The notes under the pieces were generated by a model. That model worked only from the letters and a program-made list of their open reading frames with translations, had not been told where the DNA came from and did no database searches. From assembly GCA_022266195.1 (NCBI GenBank), contig WHVY01000009.1, positions 868,001 to 932,000 on the forward strand: a DNA stretch of 64,000 nucleotides. The letters are read 5' to 3'. The translations under genes and the position numbers were made by a program. Shown in pieces: positions 27,001 to 38,500 of this stretch. The stretch comes from Tetranychus cinnabarinus. Taxonomy: Eukaryota; Arthropoda; Arachnida; Trombidiformes; Tetranychidae. The stretch's first letter is position 1. Each line of letters starts with the position of its first letter.

Positions 27001-30000
27001 TCTGTTGACATTTTAAAAACTGACCATAATAATCTGACCGTCACGTGTGTGTCTCTATGCTTGAAAGTAACTCAACAAAACCTATTATCATCTTGTTTAG
27101 CGATTAGTGCAATTAATCGGAAATAATTTATTGTTGAAATGGTCAGTTGATGGAGACTCATCACGTGTAAATGGTTGACTATTGGTCGCTTTTGAAGCAG
27201 CAATTATTGATTGAAGTGATCGAGTTAATAATAGCATTAAATATTAATCAATTTTAATCATTTACTTTGTTGTATTAACTTTAGATTTTGGGTTTCAAAA
27301 AATAGTCACTGAAAAGTCCAGCTTTTGGGTTAAAGGTAAAATGAAATTGTAAAAAATCAAATAATTGTATACAATTAAAAGTCAAATTTATCCTTTGACA
27401 ATCAACTTTTACTTGATTTTATCAAATTTAATTTCATCTTTTTAATTTCACTCGAGACTATGAAATGGTTAACATTTGAAATACTGATTGATGGGATAAA
27501 AATGAAAGATTTTATCGTGTTTCAATTTTCATCATTAAACTATTATAATGATGATTATTATCATGATGATTGTTATTATCATGAACTTCCTTCCCAAGTT
27601 ATCCAAATAATCAAAAATGTTATAAAAGCTGACCAAGCCTTGCTTTTGGGATAATATTTGGCAAACCAGATAATCAGATAATTGAATTAAAATGCTCTTT
27701 GAAAGGCAAGTTATTCAATTTAACTTTCAATTATTCAACAATCATAAAATGTTCATCACGTATGTTGATTATAATTCATTTGTTGATAATAATGAACCAA
27801 TCATCTGAAAATCAATTTCATCTTTCAGCTTCATGTTGCATTAGCTAAATGGTTAACATTGTTAACATGGTTTGACTGGGATTTGAAATCAATTTTTCAA
27901 AATGTTTACCAAGATAATTATTGATATCACTGGGTCGATTAACAGTTAACCAGTCATTGATTTTAACCAGAAACCCAGTAAACCTTAACATATTGAAAAA
28001 GGTGTTTGATGATCATTTTTGATGACAATTAAAGGGAAGAGTTTAATGATCCGAAAATGTTTACTGAATCCCACCTAAAATGATTAGGACAACAGTTACT
28101 TTGCTGGGGCAAAACGGCAAATTTTATTAACCACTCATTTGAGGTTAATTTTGGGTAATTTAATCCTCATTGATCCAAATGTATTTTGTTTTTATTTCAA
28201 TTTTACAATCTTTTTTTAGATTAAAATTACTCTCGGAATGCTTCAGGCTGAAGTTCAGAATTTCAATTACTGTTTAAATATTAACAAATTTGTGTTTATG
28301 ATGATTATGATACACACTCCTACACTCGTAATGGTGATCTTAATTTATTACTAAGGATTGATTGTTTACAAACATGAAGCTAATTTTTTACAAATACAGA
28401 CTATTTTAGACTGAATTACAGTTAGATCAACACTAAATTAAGATCAGTAATCATAATTAATCAGTTTTTAATGAGCAATCAAGGTAGAGTTTTTAATTTT
28501 TTCAAAGTAAACCTTGCCTTGTTTGATTGAACCTAATGTTACTGTTTAAATCTATCCTTTGCCGTTGTTAACTGTTTATGGGAACTCAAATGAATTTTAT
28601 TTTTGAGCTACTATGATTTATCTGATGTTTTATTATAAATATGAATCGATAATTAGAAAATTTATAAATAATTAAAATTCACTTGAATTTAGCAATCGAA
28701 TGAGATGTTATTTTAGTCATGATTAGATCCAAGAGATGGCGAGTTTTATTTGTTTTTGTTTATCATTAGTTAATTGGGGGTTGAATTTTTAAGCGGGTTT
28801 TTTATTTGGTTATTGTCTTTTGGAATGTTATTGTTTTATTATTATTTGTATTAATTTTGTTTTTGTTTTATTTGTTTTCAGGATGAAGAGACTCAGAGGA
28901 AGCTTGAGATGCGACACCGAGCTGAAGAGGATGCTTTATATCGTCAATTTGCCAAGAAAAGAGCTGAAGAAGAGGTCACCATTAGTCAACAGATTCAAGA
29001 GGAATGGGAAAAGGAATTGGAAAGGTTAACATCAAGATTTCAACATGAGATTTCGATGAAAAAGAGTCGAAAGTTTTCTTCAGATGAAGAGAAAGCAATG
29101 ACTCTCAGATTACAACGAGAGAAACAAGATCTTGAAAAAAATATGACCATTAAATTGGACCGGAAGAAAGAATCGTTGACCCGAAAGCTTCTTGAGCAAG
29201 AAAGACAAGCAACTGCTGAATTGGTTGACAAACAAAGCAAAGAGATGATGAGCTTGATTAGCGAGAAACTTGTTGAATATCATCAGGTACAAAAACTAAA
29301 CCATTATTTACTATCTTGAAATTTTTTTAGTAGTTTTTAGATAATGAAACAATGAATTTTCTCCAAATATTTTCAACAGAATCTTGAACCAATTGATGAT
29401 AGAAGGTTGATCAATGAAGAAATTAACACTACAATTTATCCGAGTCAAGCTCCACCGCCATGTCCTCCTTCAATTTCAAAAGCAGAGATTTACACTGATC
29501 CTAAAGTGTTTACTCATATTGACGAGGTGGCTATAAATGTAAGTTTATCTTGTTTCAAAGACTTGAAACATCAATGTCAATCTTCGTAAAATTTTGTTTG
29601 ATTAAAGTGTTTAATTTTGTTCCTTCTTTTTTAATAACAGGTTGCTCGAGAAGATCAGCATACTTTCACCGATTTAGTAAGACTGCTTATTAGTCCATGT
29701 AATAATGATATAGAGAAAGCTCGCGCCATATTTCGTTGGATCACCGTTAAGAATCTTAATACCATGCAATTTGACGATAATGTTAACGCTGATACTCCGA
29801 TGGGTATCTTGCGAGGAATTAAACACGGAACTGAAAGTTATCATGTGTTATTCAAAAGGCTATGCAGGTAACCTTCGAATCTTATTCAGGGACAGTTTTG
29901 TAAACTGTTTCTCAAAGTCATTGATGAATAAGTTTTCAAAAAACGCTTCTACACTCAACATTGATTGTAATCAATCAATTGTAGTAGCAGATGTAGCATT

Positions 30001-31220
30001 GATCTTTTCCCACTTTTAATATTTTTGTCTTATTTTTTCTCAGCTATGCTGGTCTTCATTGTGTAGTCATCAAAGGATACTCTAAATCAGCTGGTTATCA
30101 ACCAGGTATACGATTTGAAGATAATCGATTCCGTAATTCATGGAACGCTGTTTATGTTGCCGGTGGTTGGCGTTTTGTTCAATGCAACTGGGGAGCACGA
30201 CATTTAGTCAATGCCAAAGAAGTACCTCGACCCGGATCTGTAGCAAAAGGTGGCAAATCAGATTCCCTTAGGTACGAATATGATGATCATTACTTCCTCA
30301 CGGATCCAAGGGAATTCATCTACGAGTTTTATCCATTGCAACATGAATGGCAATTGTTGAAACATCCATTAACTTTGATTGAATTTGAAGAGCTGCCTTT
30401 TGTGAGGTCACTATTTTTCCGTTATCAACTTTATTTTCCCGATGACAAAGACACCAAAGCAGTTCTTCATACAGATTCTTCGGGTGCTGGTAATGTTCGT
30501 ATAGGAATGCCTACTCGGATGAGTCCATCTCTTATTTTCCACTATAACCTTAAATTTTGTGGTGAATCAGGTAGTGAAGCTGCTGGCTCAGACACTTTCG
30601 AAGGTTGCTCACTCAAACGATACGTGATGCAATCAGTGTCCAACAATATCGTCTCCTTCAGAATTCATGCACCAACCTATGGTCAATTTATCATGGATAT
30701 ATTTGCCAATGCTACAACACCTCGTGAATATCTAACTGGTGAACCAATGAAATTTAAATCTGTTTGTAAATTTAAGATTCTTTGTTCACGTTTGGACACT
30801 GTTATGGTTCCCTTACCAGACTGTGCATCTGGTGAATGGGGACCCATGAAAGCAACCCGTCTTTTTGGTCTTATTGCTTTGACTCACCAGGAAGCTCTTA
30901 TTTTTGCATCTGGATCCACTGTTGAAATTCAATTTAGAATGTCAAGACCATTAACTGATTTCATGGCATCTCTTCATAAAAACGGCGTCGAAGAAAAGAA
31001 ACTGTTGAAATATGTGTCAACTTTTGTCCAAGATGATATTGTTACATTTTTTTGTAAATTTCCTGATGATGGTCAATATGGCTTGGATATTTATACAAGA
31101 GAAGTCGCTTTAGGAGAAAGAGAAAGAAGTTCAAATGGATCAAATGGGCATCACCATGAAAAACAATTTCTCACTCATTGTTGCAAATATTTGATCAATG
31201 TTAACACCAAGCGAATTTAA
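18019..31220 (+). CDS. Hil: Hillarin: LIM and transglutaminase-like (KY-type) cytoskeletal protein
   Basis: Six coding exons, 18019-18243, 23977-24312, 28882-29286, 29380-29538, 29641-29867 and 30044-31220, join in frame to about 842 aa. A LIM zinc domain occupies residues ~23-81 (CLRC, H46, C49, CFKC/CANC, then CQSH completed by exon 2). Exon 2 adds three ~30-aa repeats around a G-K/T/R-L/F-D core. Exon 3 encodes a ~135-aa highly charged coiled coil. Exon 4 is a linker, and exons 5-6 hold the transglutaminase-like core (GIKHGTESYHVLFKRLC, VVIKGYSKS, SWNAVYVAGGWRFVQCNWGA) and tandem C-terminal KY domains. Hillarin acts with septins and the actin cytoskeleton in cytokinesis and muscle. The residues expected to be the Cys-His-Asp triad read Thr439, Asn482 and Gln497, so enzymatic activity is doubtful. 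Introns 1 and 2 (5.7 and 4.6 kb) host antisense sequences. The ATG at 18019 is the first Met before the LIM domain. Confidence 0.9.
18415..18513 (+). repeat. Direct repeat, left copy, flanking the b561 relic
   Basis: About 97 bp, close to 90% identical by eye to 19865-19965. It begins CTCTTGTCAACCTTTATT and ends in TCTAACCGGTTGAAAGACAT plus a short ATC run. Both copies have the same orientation. Confidence 0.8.
19108..19811 (-). pseudogene. Truncated DOMON/cytochrome b561 (ferric-chelate reductase 1/SDR2-like) gene copy
   Basis: The minus strand from 19811 reads the end of a DOMON domain (DSNRYHILLANGPLNDDGSI), then two b561 transmembrane helices with candidate heme-ligand histidines (LIRLHGSLMTITWVGIVSL and KIWFILHRSLMILAIIF). 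The frame runs open to 19362. The family's last helices (SHIVIYVAIHLIMQCH and a C-terminal anchor ending at 19108) follow in a different frame. The middle b561 helices with the usual FRPxxxxxR...FNWxH segment are missing, and so is most of the N-terminal DOMON domain. A 41-nt GT-AG interval at the frame change could be spliced in phase but would not restore the lost helices. These proteins normally move electrons from ascorbate to ferric iron. A decayed partial copy is the simplest reading; an unusual short gene with distant 5' exons is the alternative. Confidence 0.6.
19865..19965 (+). repeat. Direct repeat, right copy, flanking the b561 relic
   Basis: Right-hand partner of 18415-18513, beginning 54 bp past the recognisable 5' end of the truncated gene. 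Confidence 0.8.
26370..26736 (-). CDS. NPF: Neuropeptide F precursor
   Basis: Two exons on the minus strand, 26543-26736 and 26370-26454, with an 88-bp intron, join to 92 aa. The product starts with a signal peptide (MFINRIKIVIFIVIFGVALS). The propeptide ends ENIIGVLSELEKYLAIVGRP, then the split Arg codon (AG from exon 1, G from exon 2), then F-G-R. That is the YLAIVGRPRF-amide signature of long neuropeptide F with a glycine amide donor and a monobasic cleavage site. A 24-residue C-terminal remnant with two Cys follows. An intron inside the penultimate Arg codon is a conserved feature of the NPY/NPF family and supports the model. NPF is a secreted brain-gut peptide acting through an NPY-like GPCR in feeding and related behaviour. 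A TATA-like ATATAAAA sits about 160 bp upstream. The gene lies antisense in a hillarin intron. Confidence 0.92.
26891..26902 (-). promoter_or_regulatory. Possible TATA box of the NPF gene
   Basis: Reads CATATAAAAATC on the minus strand, about 160 bp upstream of the NPF start codon. The sequence is AT-rich throughout, so a chance match is quite possible. Confidence 0.2.
28730..28740 (+). promoter_or_regulatory. CTCF-like 11-mer, intronic copy
   Basis: CAAGAGATGGC followed by GAG, the same core as at 1191, 14391 (minus) and 14468. It is 142 bp before hillarin exon 3, where it could mark an internal promoter or boundary. Confidence 0.3.
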
Positions 31221-31744
31221 ATTAGTTTAACAAGCTTTTTGAAAATAATGGCATTTACAAAGACAATTGAGTCTATTGGATAGACATTTAAATTTAGTCA
31301 TAATCAATATGGACATTATTTTTTTGCATAATATTTTTGATAATTGAAAATCTTTAATCAACTCAAGTGAATTGAATATAACAAAAATCCACATCGAATC
31401 TGGAGAATCTGTAAAAACTATTTTCAACTCTGAATGCAATACAAAAGATTTTTGTTTTGTTTTTTGTATCTACAAAAAATTTTAGATTTAAGCATTTCTA
31501 CAATTATTTCATCCTTGTTTCTTCCATCTACTTCCACAAGTTAATCTGTTTTTATGTAAATTAATACAAGTAGAGATGAAACCATTTATCAGCCGATGTA
31601 AAACTTTAATCGATTCAAAACAATAAAATGATCGAGGAACTTATTTCAAACCAACAAAAATCAATGATAATATGCGTCTATTGAATCACAGATAAGCAAA
31701 TCAAGAAATCGAGATTTCCGATTGAACAACTGGAAAAGCATACT

Positions 31745-31784
31745 TTACTTTAATTTCAACGTAGTTTTTTAAATGACATAAGCT
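31745..31784 (+). repeat. 40-bp direct repeat, copy 1
   Basis: Identical to 32350-32389 (starts TTACTTTAATTTCAACGTAG, ends ACATAAGCT). In this copy the repeat is followed by a palindromic segment that the second copy lacks. Confidence 0.9.
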
Positions 31785-31816
31785 CAAAGAGTAAAGGAAG
31801 CTTCCTTCACTCTTTG
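31785..31816. repeat. 32-bp near-perfect palindrome
   Basis: CAAAGAGTAAAGGAAG is followed directly by CTTCCTTCACTCTTTG; the two halves are reverse complements with one mismatch and no loop. A further direct copy of CAAAGAGTAAAG lies at 31849-31860. Confidence 0.85.
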
Positions 31817-31859
31817 CTTTGTTTTGTTTTGCTGCATTGTTTAAAGATCAAAGAGTAAA

Positions 31860-31892
31860 GGTGAGATGATAAGGTAAATGTATGAGCTGCCA
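31860..31892 (+). repeat. 33-bp exact copy of part of the antisense LRR gene
   Basis: Identical, in the same plus-strand orientation, to 37247-37279 inside the LRR coding region nested in Atg7. Flanking bases differ on both sides. An exact 33-bp match is not expected by chance. Confidence 0.9.
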
Positions 31893-32243
31893 AAAATCAA
31901 CATGTTTGTTCTGAAGACAATCTACTATAACATTGGATTTGATATCAGATTAAAATAAAACATAAAAATTAAATTAAGAAAAGTAACAAAAAATCAAGAT
32001 AAGAATGGATTAAACCGATGCCGCGAAAATTTGTGAGATTTAAAGACGAGGTCGAAGCCCGAATGTAGCTTAGAGATATTTGAGTTTAACTGATTCAAAC
32101 CAAGACTTAATCTCAATGCTTTTTTAGCTTTCAATTCAAAACTTTGCCTTCATTTTTATTAGCTTTTGCTATTTTAATTTTAGGTTTTTTTTGCCACATT
32201 CATTTCCATATTGGACTAATCACTGTCTTTGTCTGTGCTTATT

Positions 32244-32273
32244 TAGCAAAGAGTACTTCTTTACTCTTTGCTA
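32244..32273. repeat. 12-bp perfect inverted repeat with a 6-nt loop
   Basis: TAGCAAAGAGTA (32244-32255) and TACTCTTTGCTA (32262-32273) are exact reverse complements. The arms contain the same CAAAGAGTA word as the palindrome at 31785. Confidence 0.85.
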
Positions 32274-32349
32274 TTTAGCTAACAGTCTTGGTTAACTGTT
32301 AGCCAATTTTAAAAAATTTCAATTTGTACAGAATCATTTGATTAAATGG

Positions 32350-32389
32350 TTACTTTAATTTCAACGTAGTTTTTTAAATGACATAAGCT
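32350..32389 (+). repeat. 40-bp direct repeat, copy 2
   Basis: Identical to 31745-31784 and located 192 bp before the Atg7 start codon. Sequence after it (GCATT..., TAAAGATCAA) also resembles 31832-31851. Confidence 0.9.
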
Positions 32390-32580
32390 GCATTATTTTT
32401 TACTCTGTGTAAAGATCAACGCCATTCAGTGGAGAAACAAGCTTTCAGTTTACATTTTCTGTTTCTAACCATTTGAGAGTTGAGTTCATACAGCTTGGAT
32501 TGCTAACTTGTTTTTTTATAAATAGCCAAATTATAGTTTATTATTATTGCTTAATGTTTTTTAATTGATCTTTTATAATC

Positions 32581-35500
32581 ATGGAACTACATGATGTGAA
32601 GTATTTTCCATTCAGTTCACTGATTGAAACATCATTTTGGCACACTCTATCACAAAATAAATTGAATGTTTACAAATTGGATGAAAGTGAAATTCCATTA
32701 CAAGCCTTTTACAGGAATGGTAAGTTTTCTTATTCTTCTTTTACCGATGTCCCAGATAATCTATTTTGATTGTCATTTAATTAGATTCATCAGCTGGTCT
32801 TCCACCAATTGTATCTCTGGATTTTGAATCTTTTGAAATCAAGTAAGTAATGGTTAGATGTAATTTTAGAGTGTATCTAATGTTATGCCTTTTTAATTTT
32901 CATTTTATATTTAGAGACTCATGGGATGACAGTAAAAAATTTCCTATTTATGGTACCATGATAATTGCGAATACAGTAGAGGATTTTAAAGCTTTAGATA
33001 AAACAGTTTTAACCGAAAAAATTGGAAATCAGGTGAGACATTTTGAATCCAAGGCAGAGTCTCAGCAAAACATATGATTATTGATGTGTCACTTTATTTT
33101 CAAATGCAACAATGAAAACCTTACAGTCTCGTCAGCTGTTCATGTAATAAGCTCTATTGGACGAGTAAATTCAAATTGTATGAATATTTTTGGTGGCCCA
33201 TAAACATGTGTATTATAATGCCGATTTATGTTGCATAGGGAAATACATGTGATGTTATTTCGAAGATGTGAAGGCGATAGAAAATATGAAGCTGCATTTT
33301 AAGTCAACTCATTGTAATTTATTTCTTTTTACCTGCAGATTTGGAATGGTGTTAGAAGCTCGGAACTGGTGGATAACCTTCCATCTCTCCTGTCTCGTTT
33401 CATACTTGTTGTATACGCGGTAAGCTGTTCGAACTTTAGTCAATAAAGTCATGAATGGAAAATGAAAATTCTGATACATTCTTATTTCTGTTCTTTAGGA
33501 TCTGAAAAAATATCAATATTATTATTGGTTCTGTTTCCCAGCCCTTTGTTATCCCAAAGAATCTATCAAATGCTCACAAGGAAAAATTTTATCTGGTCTA
33601 TATCCAGAAACAGTGGTAATATATTTTATTTGGATCATGGAAATTTGAAGAAAGCAAAGCTATTATATCAAGATATTTCATCAATTGAAATTTCTCCGAT
33701 TTAAATTGTCAAAGCGTGTTACTGTCAATTCACATTGAAAAGATTTGATTTCATTCTTAAAACGATCATGTCATTGAGAAAAACCAGCTAAACCATTTCT
33801 CTGTCTCATACAATCATTTAGTCATGAGGTTCGTCATTTGAACAGATCCAGCAGATATTCTATGCGAAGCATACACAGCCTTCTCAACTGTTTCTGGTAT
33901 TTGATGTGCCTCGAAAATTACAGTCGCAATTCAATGAACTTAATTATATTCGCCAATATGGTGATGAAATACAAATTAAAAATGAGATTCTTGTCAAATA
34001 TTCGCCCTGATTCCACTATATCAGCGTTAGTTTTTCATAATGACATGGTCTTCATTTTGACAAGATTGTTTCAATTGATAATTTGGACTTTTTCAATGCA
34101 AATCGACTGTACCTCGACTATTTCCTCGTATTAATTTCAAGTTTTTGTTGTACAGATTTCCTCTCTGATGTCCCAACATAAAGAATTATCAATATCTGAT
34201 CGTAGTTATTTCCTGACAACTATATCTGACGACAATCGTGTAAATGTTTATCCTCTAGAAGAATACTCTAATTTAAGTAAATCGTCTGATAAGGTTAGTA
34301 CCTACATCTTTATGGCTTATAAGTTATAAAATATTTACTTAAACGTATTCCTTACTTTTTTGTTTCAGTTATTCGTTTCATTTGCTGATCCTAGCTCAGA
34401 TGATGAATATCCCGGATGGCCTCTTCGTGGTCTACTCGCTTATATGATTCAACGTCATGAAATCAAAACTCTTGATATTTTATGTTATCGTATACGCAAT
34501 AATTCTGCTGGATCTAGTCTAATTTTACATCTAGAATTGGGTGATACAGATCGGAGCATAGCAGAGTATCCAGGAGCTGTTGGCTGGGAAAAAAATGAAA
34601 AACAAAAGCTTTTACCAAGAAAAGCTGATTTAAGTGCAACTTTGGATCCAAAAATATTAGCAGCTAACTCAGTGGATCTGAATTTAAGATTAATGAGATG
34701 GCGTCTTATCCCCGATCTTGATTTGGATAAAATTTCATCAACTAAATGTTTACTTCTTGGAGCCGGTACTTTAGGTAGCAATGTTGCTCGCTGTTTACTG
34801 GTAAGCAATATTTCAGTTGCATTGATATTATTATCTTAATAAATTTTCTTTTGTAATCTTTAATAATTAATAGGCTTGGGGTGTCCATCAAATCGATTTT
34901 GTTGATTCAGGAAAAGTATCATTTTCCAATCCAGTTCGCCAATCATTATTTGGATTCAGTGACTGTCTCAACTCAGGTCGACCTAAAGCCGAAGCTGCTG
35001 CTGACAATTTAGCCAAAATTTATCCAAATGTTATCAGTAAAGGCTATTCTTTAACCATTCCAATGCCAGGTCATGCCTCATTTGCAGCAGGTACTTCGTT
35101 TAACTACTTTATCATGAATAACTTATCACATTAATTTGAATATTAACTCTTTTCCATTTTAGATGCTGAGGAGACTCAAAAGACAGTCAATTTGCTGGAA
35201 GATTTAATTAAAAAACACGATTGTGTATTTTTATTGATGGACTCGCGTGAAAGTCGTTGGTTACCAACTGTACTCGGTCAAATTCATCGAAAAGTAATAG
35301 GATTTTTGTCGCTATTGGAAAAATAATTTACTAATTTCTATATCTTTATATTTCTTGATCCAGCTTGTTATCAATGCTGCTCTTGGGTTTGATACATATT
35401 TAGTACAAAGGCACGGTGTACCATTCCCAGATGACGATTTAACTTCTGATTCAACTGGGGAAATAAGTCGTAAATTAGGTTGTTATTTTTGCAATGATGT

Positions 35501-38500
35501 CGTCGCGCCAGGAGATGTAAGTACAAATGAATTTTGCAGCATCATAAACAATATTCCTCGGCCGAGATGATTAATTCTCCTTTTCTTTTGTTAGTCTTCC
35601 AGAAATCGAACTTTGGACCAACAATGTACGGTTACCCGACCTGGTGTTTCAATGATAGCAGGCTCACTAGCAGTTGAATTAATGATCTCCGTTCTCCAAC
35701 ATCCCTTAGGGTAAGTCTTTATTATCTCAAAATGGCACAAAACCTCTAGAAATACTAAGCTACACTAAACTTGCGTGCATAAAAGGTTGCGTTATATTGT
35801 CAATACTCATTATTTTATTAGCAAATGGTCGACTTTTAGCTAAATCCGATTTTAAGAAATTACATTTTGAATACTTCAACATTGGTTAATTAATTAGGTA
35901 GAACCTGATTATGCAATTGATTATCCATGTCTATCTAATTGGATGGTTTTATAACTTTTCCAATCAATTTGTCTGTCAATTTGATAATTATGATTGCCTA
36001 AAATCATAAGTTCATCAGTTTTCCCTCTTCATGATCAATATAAATCATGATTTTAATACGAAATAATGAGCGTATGATTTGGTGCAGTTGATCAATACAA
36101 AAAACAAACCTTGATTAGATTTGATCTTCAAGATTAAATGTTAAAAATTATAACAACACGTTTATCAAGAATATTCCTTGCCGTTCTCTGGTTATAATAC
36201 AATCGCTTTCTTTTTCAAAGATAATCCAGTTTTTTGTAATTCAGTTCGACACTAGTGCATTAATTTTCATCAATTCAAATAGAAGGGTTACCATCCTAAA
36301 ACAATTATTATTCAGCTATGTGTTTAATCTTAATTCAAAAATAATTCTCACAGTTAAATTGAAATTGATTATAAAATTCAAGTTTTAAATAAAGCCTACA
36401 GGGTGAAAAAGATACAGATTAAATCATTTTATTTTCAAATAAGCTTCATTTGTCTATCAAAAACTTTGACGTACATTTTGATAGCAAAATTCCGCTTATT
36501 TTATTACTCCGATTGAATGAAAACTATTTATCAATTGGGTTTTATCATCAATACATTATGTTAAATGGGGACCAAGTCAAATTTAATTCTAGGAAAACAA
36601 TTCATGGTAAGATTATCAAAAAACCATTTTCATTTTGACTTGAAATGACGTTGCTGTTGTTCAACAAACTCTGATTGAACTAAATACTCTCGAACTGGAC
36701 GCTGTTGGGGAATAATTAGATATTCGCGTTGTTGTTGTTGTTGTTGATGGTGATGATGGTGAGGAGGATGATAATAAACCTGCCTTGCTGGTAATGGATG
36801 GATGTGCGTCTCATGTCGATGATCATCGGCTGAATGATCTCGATCATATTTAATTTTACGGCAGCATTTGCGAAAAACTTCAACTCCCGGTGGTTCAACA
36901 ACTAATCTACTTCGATCACATACGTTGGGTAAATTTTTGGACCAAATGGATGTGCCATCTTCAACACATTTCATCTCCTTTAGGTGATACATATTGTCTT
37001 CTTTGTGATTAAATAACCAACGATGTCTACAATCACAGATGAATGGATTAGATTCAACATAAACAATATAATTGGGTCGACGAAGAAGTGTTTCGAAGGT
37101 TGTCTCGGAAAGAGTTGTCAATTTATTTGAATTGAGGTAGATTGTTACCGGTCTAGTCAGATTATTATCAAATGATCCTGGTTCAATGTTTTCTGATGTT
37201 AAACGATTACCACTCAAACTTATCTCAAGTGGTGCCTCAGTGTATTGGTGAGATGATAAGGTAAATGTATGAGCTGCCACCCTATTAATTTGATTATCAC
37301 CAAAATCAATCCAAACCAGTCGTGGTAATCCAGTAAATGTATAATCATGCAGATGAGTTATTTTTGAATTACAGATGCGAATAACTTCCAGTTGATTACC
37401 AAAGTTACCATGTGAATTGGATTGTAAACTAAATGCATTGGCAGGAACATCTTCTAGATTTGATGTAATTATGTAAAACCCTCTTAAATTGGCAAAATTG
37501 CGGACCACTCGGAACAATTGAACACCATCTACTAAATTAGGAGTGAATGTAACATCCATTAAAACAATTTCAGATGTTTGACCATGAGTTGAGGTAAATG
37601 CATTGGCATGGATGACACAAATTTTGGAATCGGTTATTTTGATTGTTTTAAAGCGAAAACCTTCCAACATATCATCACAGCAGATATTTAACAGGGCAAC
37701 ATCTTTAATCATTAAAATATCATAATACCTGGAAATGTTGTTATAATGGTAGGCTCTATGGAAAGCCTCTTTAATTTGTTTCCCATTTACTCCTGAACAT
37801 GTTATTTGTGAATAATAGTTGACGGAATCAAAAGATACCACTGAACAATGGCAGGGATCAAAAAGATGAGGCTCATCTGGACAAGGAAACTCGGTTCCAG
37901 GAGCCCATGAATAACTTTGGAGTGGAAAAATGAGCACAATTGACAATATTAAAATGATCATTATACTATTAATCAGGATTTGTCCGTATTAGATGTTATA
38001 CTGATGGTTTCATGAAGATAATCAATAATGGTTGATAAAATTAACTTATTTGGTAATGCAGCTATGATGAAGATTGGTGAAAAAACAAAGCTTCTCAGTG
38101 ATGGTGATGAGAAAAGCTCTCTATTGGTTGTAACGAATTGATTTAAGTTTTGGAAATGGTTGGGTTATCTGTTGAAATGTAAATTTTTATACAAATTGTT
38201 GGGAGTAACCGACCTCAAGGACGCTATGGTAGGAACGACAGAATCCCAGAAAATGAAGTTCTTAAGATTCCTGACTCTTCTAAACTCTTTCTTTTCATTT
38301 GGTGTTCTTTGTTGATTACTTGATTCGCCTCAACCACTTGGTAAATTTATTGGAGCCCGAATTTGAAGCTCAATAGCGACTTAAAAGTGCTTAGAAGAAA
38401 GCTGTGGGTAAAAAGTGGCTAAAATTTGAAGGTTAATATTAATATTAACTCCTATGATGAAAGTTAACAATTTACTGAACGCCTACAGGTCAAATGATTG

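Larger units (their letters stand above)
24313..28881. other. Hillarin intron 2 (4.6 kb)
   Basis: Hosts the antisense neuropeptide F gene (26370-26736) and, 142 bp before its 3' end, a CTCF-like 11-mer (28730-28740). I see no further supported exon. Short open frames at 24963-25208 and 27460-27654 look accidental. Confidence 0.6.
31221..32580. other. Hillarin-Atg7 spacer with duplicated and palindromic sequence
   Basis: Contains the hillarin 3' UTR, a 40-bp direct repeat, palindromes built from CAAAGAGTA and a 33-bp exact match to the nested LRR gene. The Atg7 promoter presumably lies within the last few hundred bases. No protein-coding exon is supported. Confidence 0.6.

Noticed and set aside
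33838..34134. 98-aa plus-strand ORF within Atg7
   Set aside because: It spans the Atg7 exon 6 / intron 6 boundary in the wrong frame. Another frame gives DPADILCEAYTAFS, which fits Atg7 and splices in phase.
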